This document shows, piece by piece, positions 62,618 to 64,000 of a stretch of 64,000 nt of DNA. The translations under genes and the position numbers were made by a program. This stretch comes from Acanthochromis polyacanthus. Its lineage: Eukaryota; Chordata; Actinopteri; Pomacentridae. Every line of letters starts with the position of its first letter. The stretch's first letter is position 1. The notes under the pieces were generated by a model. The model made no database searches. It worked only from the letters and a program-made list of their open reading frames with translations, and had not been told where the DNA came from. The stretch lies in assembly GCF_021347895.1 (NCBI RefSeq), contig NC_067120.1, positions 20,259,361 to 20,323,360 of the forward strand. Reading direction: 5' to 3'.

Positions 62618-64000
62618 CTGCAGCACAGCAGAGAAGAGCAGCTGTAGTGAGGCATGGGTTCATGCTGGACACCAAAGGAGGACAGTTTGTTTTTCCAGGA
62701 AGAATAACGGTTTGTAGGGAGACCAGCTAACAAGCAAGGACACAGATAAAACATCCTGATTTGGCAAAGATTTAATAAAAGAAAACATGACATTTCTCAT
62801 GGGGTGCATTTCAATACTCGTGCTGTCATCCCAGAAAAAGTATGCCCCAATACATAGTGCATCGAATGCAGTATGCCAAAAATATCAGGATGCTCCACTA
62901 AACCCAGCTGTATTTTGCAGTATGCAATCCAGCAGCTTTACTGGTCATTCTGACCCACAATCCTCTGCACAGCAACATCACAACATCACAATGTCTTGTG
63001 CCAGCAGCTCCAGTACGTACAGAAAGTAAGGAGACAAAGTATGTGATCTGCAATGAAGTCGTTGTTTTAGTCTGTATCTGAACCAGTCGTCAGTGGTTTC
63101 CAACCTTTTTGGCCTACGATCCTTTAACATGAAGGATAAAAGTTTCACATTTCTATAAGCTGCCATTTAACCCAAAATGTCGTTTTTTTCCTTTGATTGA
63201 TTTCAATTTCATGTTTTTATAGAGCTAAAACTATTTCTTATGTGGCAGTAAATACACAAAGGTCACATAAAAAAGAGCAATTCTTTGCCTGGGAACTTCC
63301 CAGAGATGTTCGATATCTTGTCAGTGTTGTCAGAAGAAACGTTAGAGGAAACAGAAACGGGCCTTCTAAAAAAAAAATGTCTCTTGGGTTCAAATTCCAA
63401 AGCAAATGGGAGGAAAGCTCTTGAAAAGGTACAATCAGTGCTGCGGAGGGAAATGTTTTCCTGGAGTCGGTGAACAGTAGCGTCTCCATGGAGATTGCTG
63501 GCAGGCTGACTGTGCAGTCGTGTGGATTAGAAGCACATCTTGTCCTGCTGGCAGTTGTCCCCTCAAACAAGTAACCAGCAAACCCCCCAAAACAACTCCC
63601 AGCCCTCACTGCAATTACAAGCCGATCAGAACATGCAGTGAACCGTGTAACTGAACCCATCAGGAGCCGCGTTTAGTGTGTAGGATTGTCTGTTTGAAAC
63701 CGCTGTTAGCACGGATGATGTGGTAGATGTGCTGTGGTCTGGACAACAGCAGTCTGAGCAGGCGGCGGTCCAGAACCTGAATTCAGAACACGAGACGTTC
63801 TCATTTAACACATGCATGAGCACAAAAATAACAACAGTCATAGCAGTCTCACATGTCAAGTGTCTAAGTAGGAACATGTAGAGTAAGTATTTAAACATAA
63901 CACTATCATGGATATTAAATTACACTTAATTATTGTTATTAAAGCATGTCTTTATCATTCCACACGACATTAGGTAGATGGTGCTGTATAGTCTGGGCTC
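62618..64000. other. swap70 intron 2, no secure exon
   Basis: The expected exon 2 of SWAP70 (HNLCTVL…DDDEGPVSNQGY type) was looked for and not found, so it lies beyond the right edge. A short open frame with an acceptor-like start at about 63662-63777 is discussed under findings. Confidence 0.5.

Noticed and set aside
63238..63660. 140-codon minus-strand open frame
   Set aside because: The longest frame after 62 kb, but of mixed composition with no recognisable domain, and its start lies inside the doubtful exon at 63.7 kb.
1..64000. CRISPR arrays, bacterial operons, phage or integrated virus
   Set aside because: No regularly spaced direct repeats, prokaryotic gene layout or viral protein motifs. 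Spliced vertebrate genes and fish repeats explain the window.

Overview
This is vertebrate nuclear DNA, almost certainly from a teleost fish. Genes have small exons with standard GT-AG introns, the background is AT-rich, and the repeats are of fish type: tRNA-derived SINEs with a 3' tetranucleotide tail, plus Tc1-like, hAT-like and Harbinger-like non-autonomous transposons and LINE tails. Most open frames above 60 codons in the window are chance or repeat-derived.

Three genes are supported, all on the minus strand, so transcription runs from high to low coordinates. (1) swap70: ten coding exons from 62617 to the stop at 39849. They cover the protein from just after the N-terminal EF-hand-like region to the C-terminus; the first two exons lie beyond the right edge. 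(2) adm, an adrenomedullin-family prepropeptide: a TATA box at 17885-17890, a non-coding exon 1 and three coding exons between 17350 and 15985, giving a 169-residue precursor. (3) ampd3 (AMP deaminase 3): the 5' coding exons between 3651 and 2371, plus a probable first coding exon at 7748-7816. The rest, including the catalytic domain, lies off the left edge. The order swap70 - adm - ampd3, all in one orientation, matches human 11p15.4, except that SBF2, which lies between SWAP70 and ADM in human, is not seen here.

By region: 1-7.8 kb is the 5' part of ampd3. 7.8-15.8 kb is intergenic, with a SINE and a strong CTCF-type motif. 15.8-17.9 kb is adm. 17.9-37.8 kb is a 20 kb intergenic stretch with a helicase-fragment-bearing transposon (20.3-20.9 kb), a hAT element with a BED-finger relic (21.9-22.6 kb), two SINEs with perfect target-site duplications, and two LINE tails. 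37.8-62.6 kb is swap70, whose 10.2 kb intron 7 holds most of its mobile DNA. 62.6-64 kb is swap70 intron 2 with no secure exon.

The genes do not form a pathway. SWAP70 is a PIP3-binding, Rac- and actin-linked signalling protein, adrenomedullin is a secreted vasoactive peptide, and AMPD3 converts AMP to IMP. The most notable points are the divergent adrenomedullin (proline in the disulfide ring, lost PAMP amidation glycine), the GC-AG intron in swap70, and the RecQ-like helicase fragment inside a 584-bp mobile element. Coordinates were read by hand; no alignment or database search was run.
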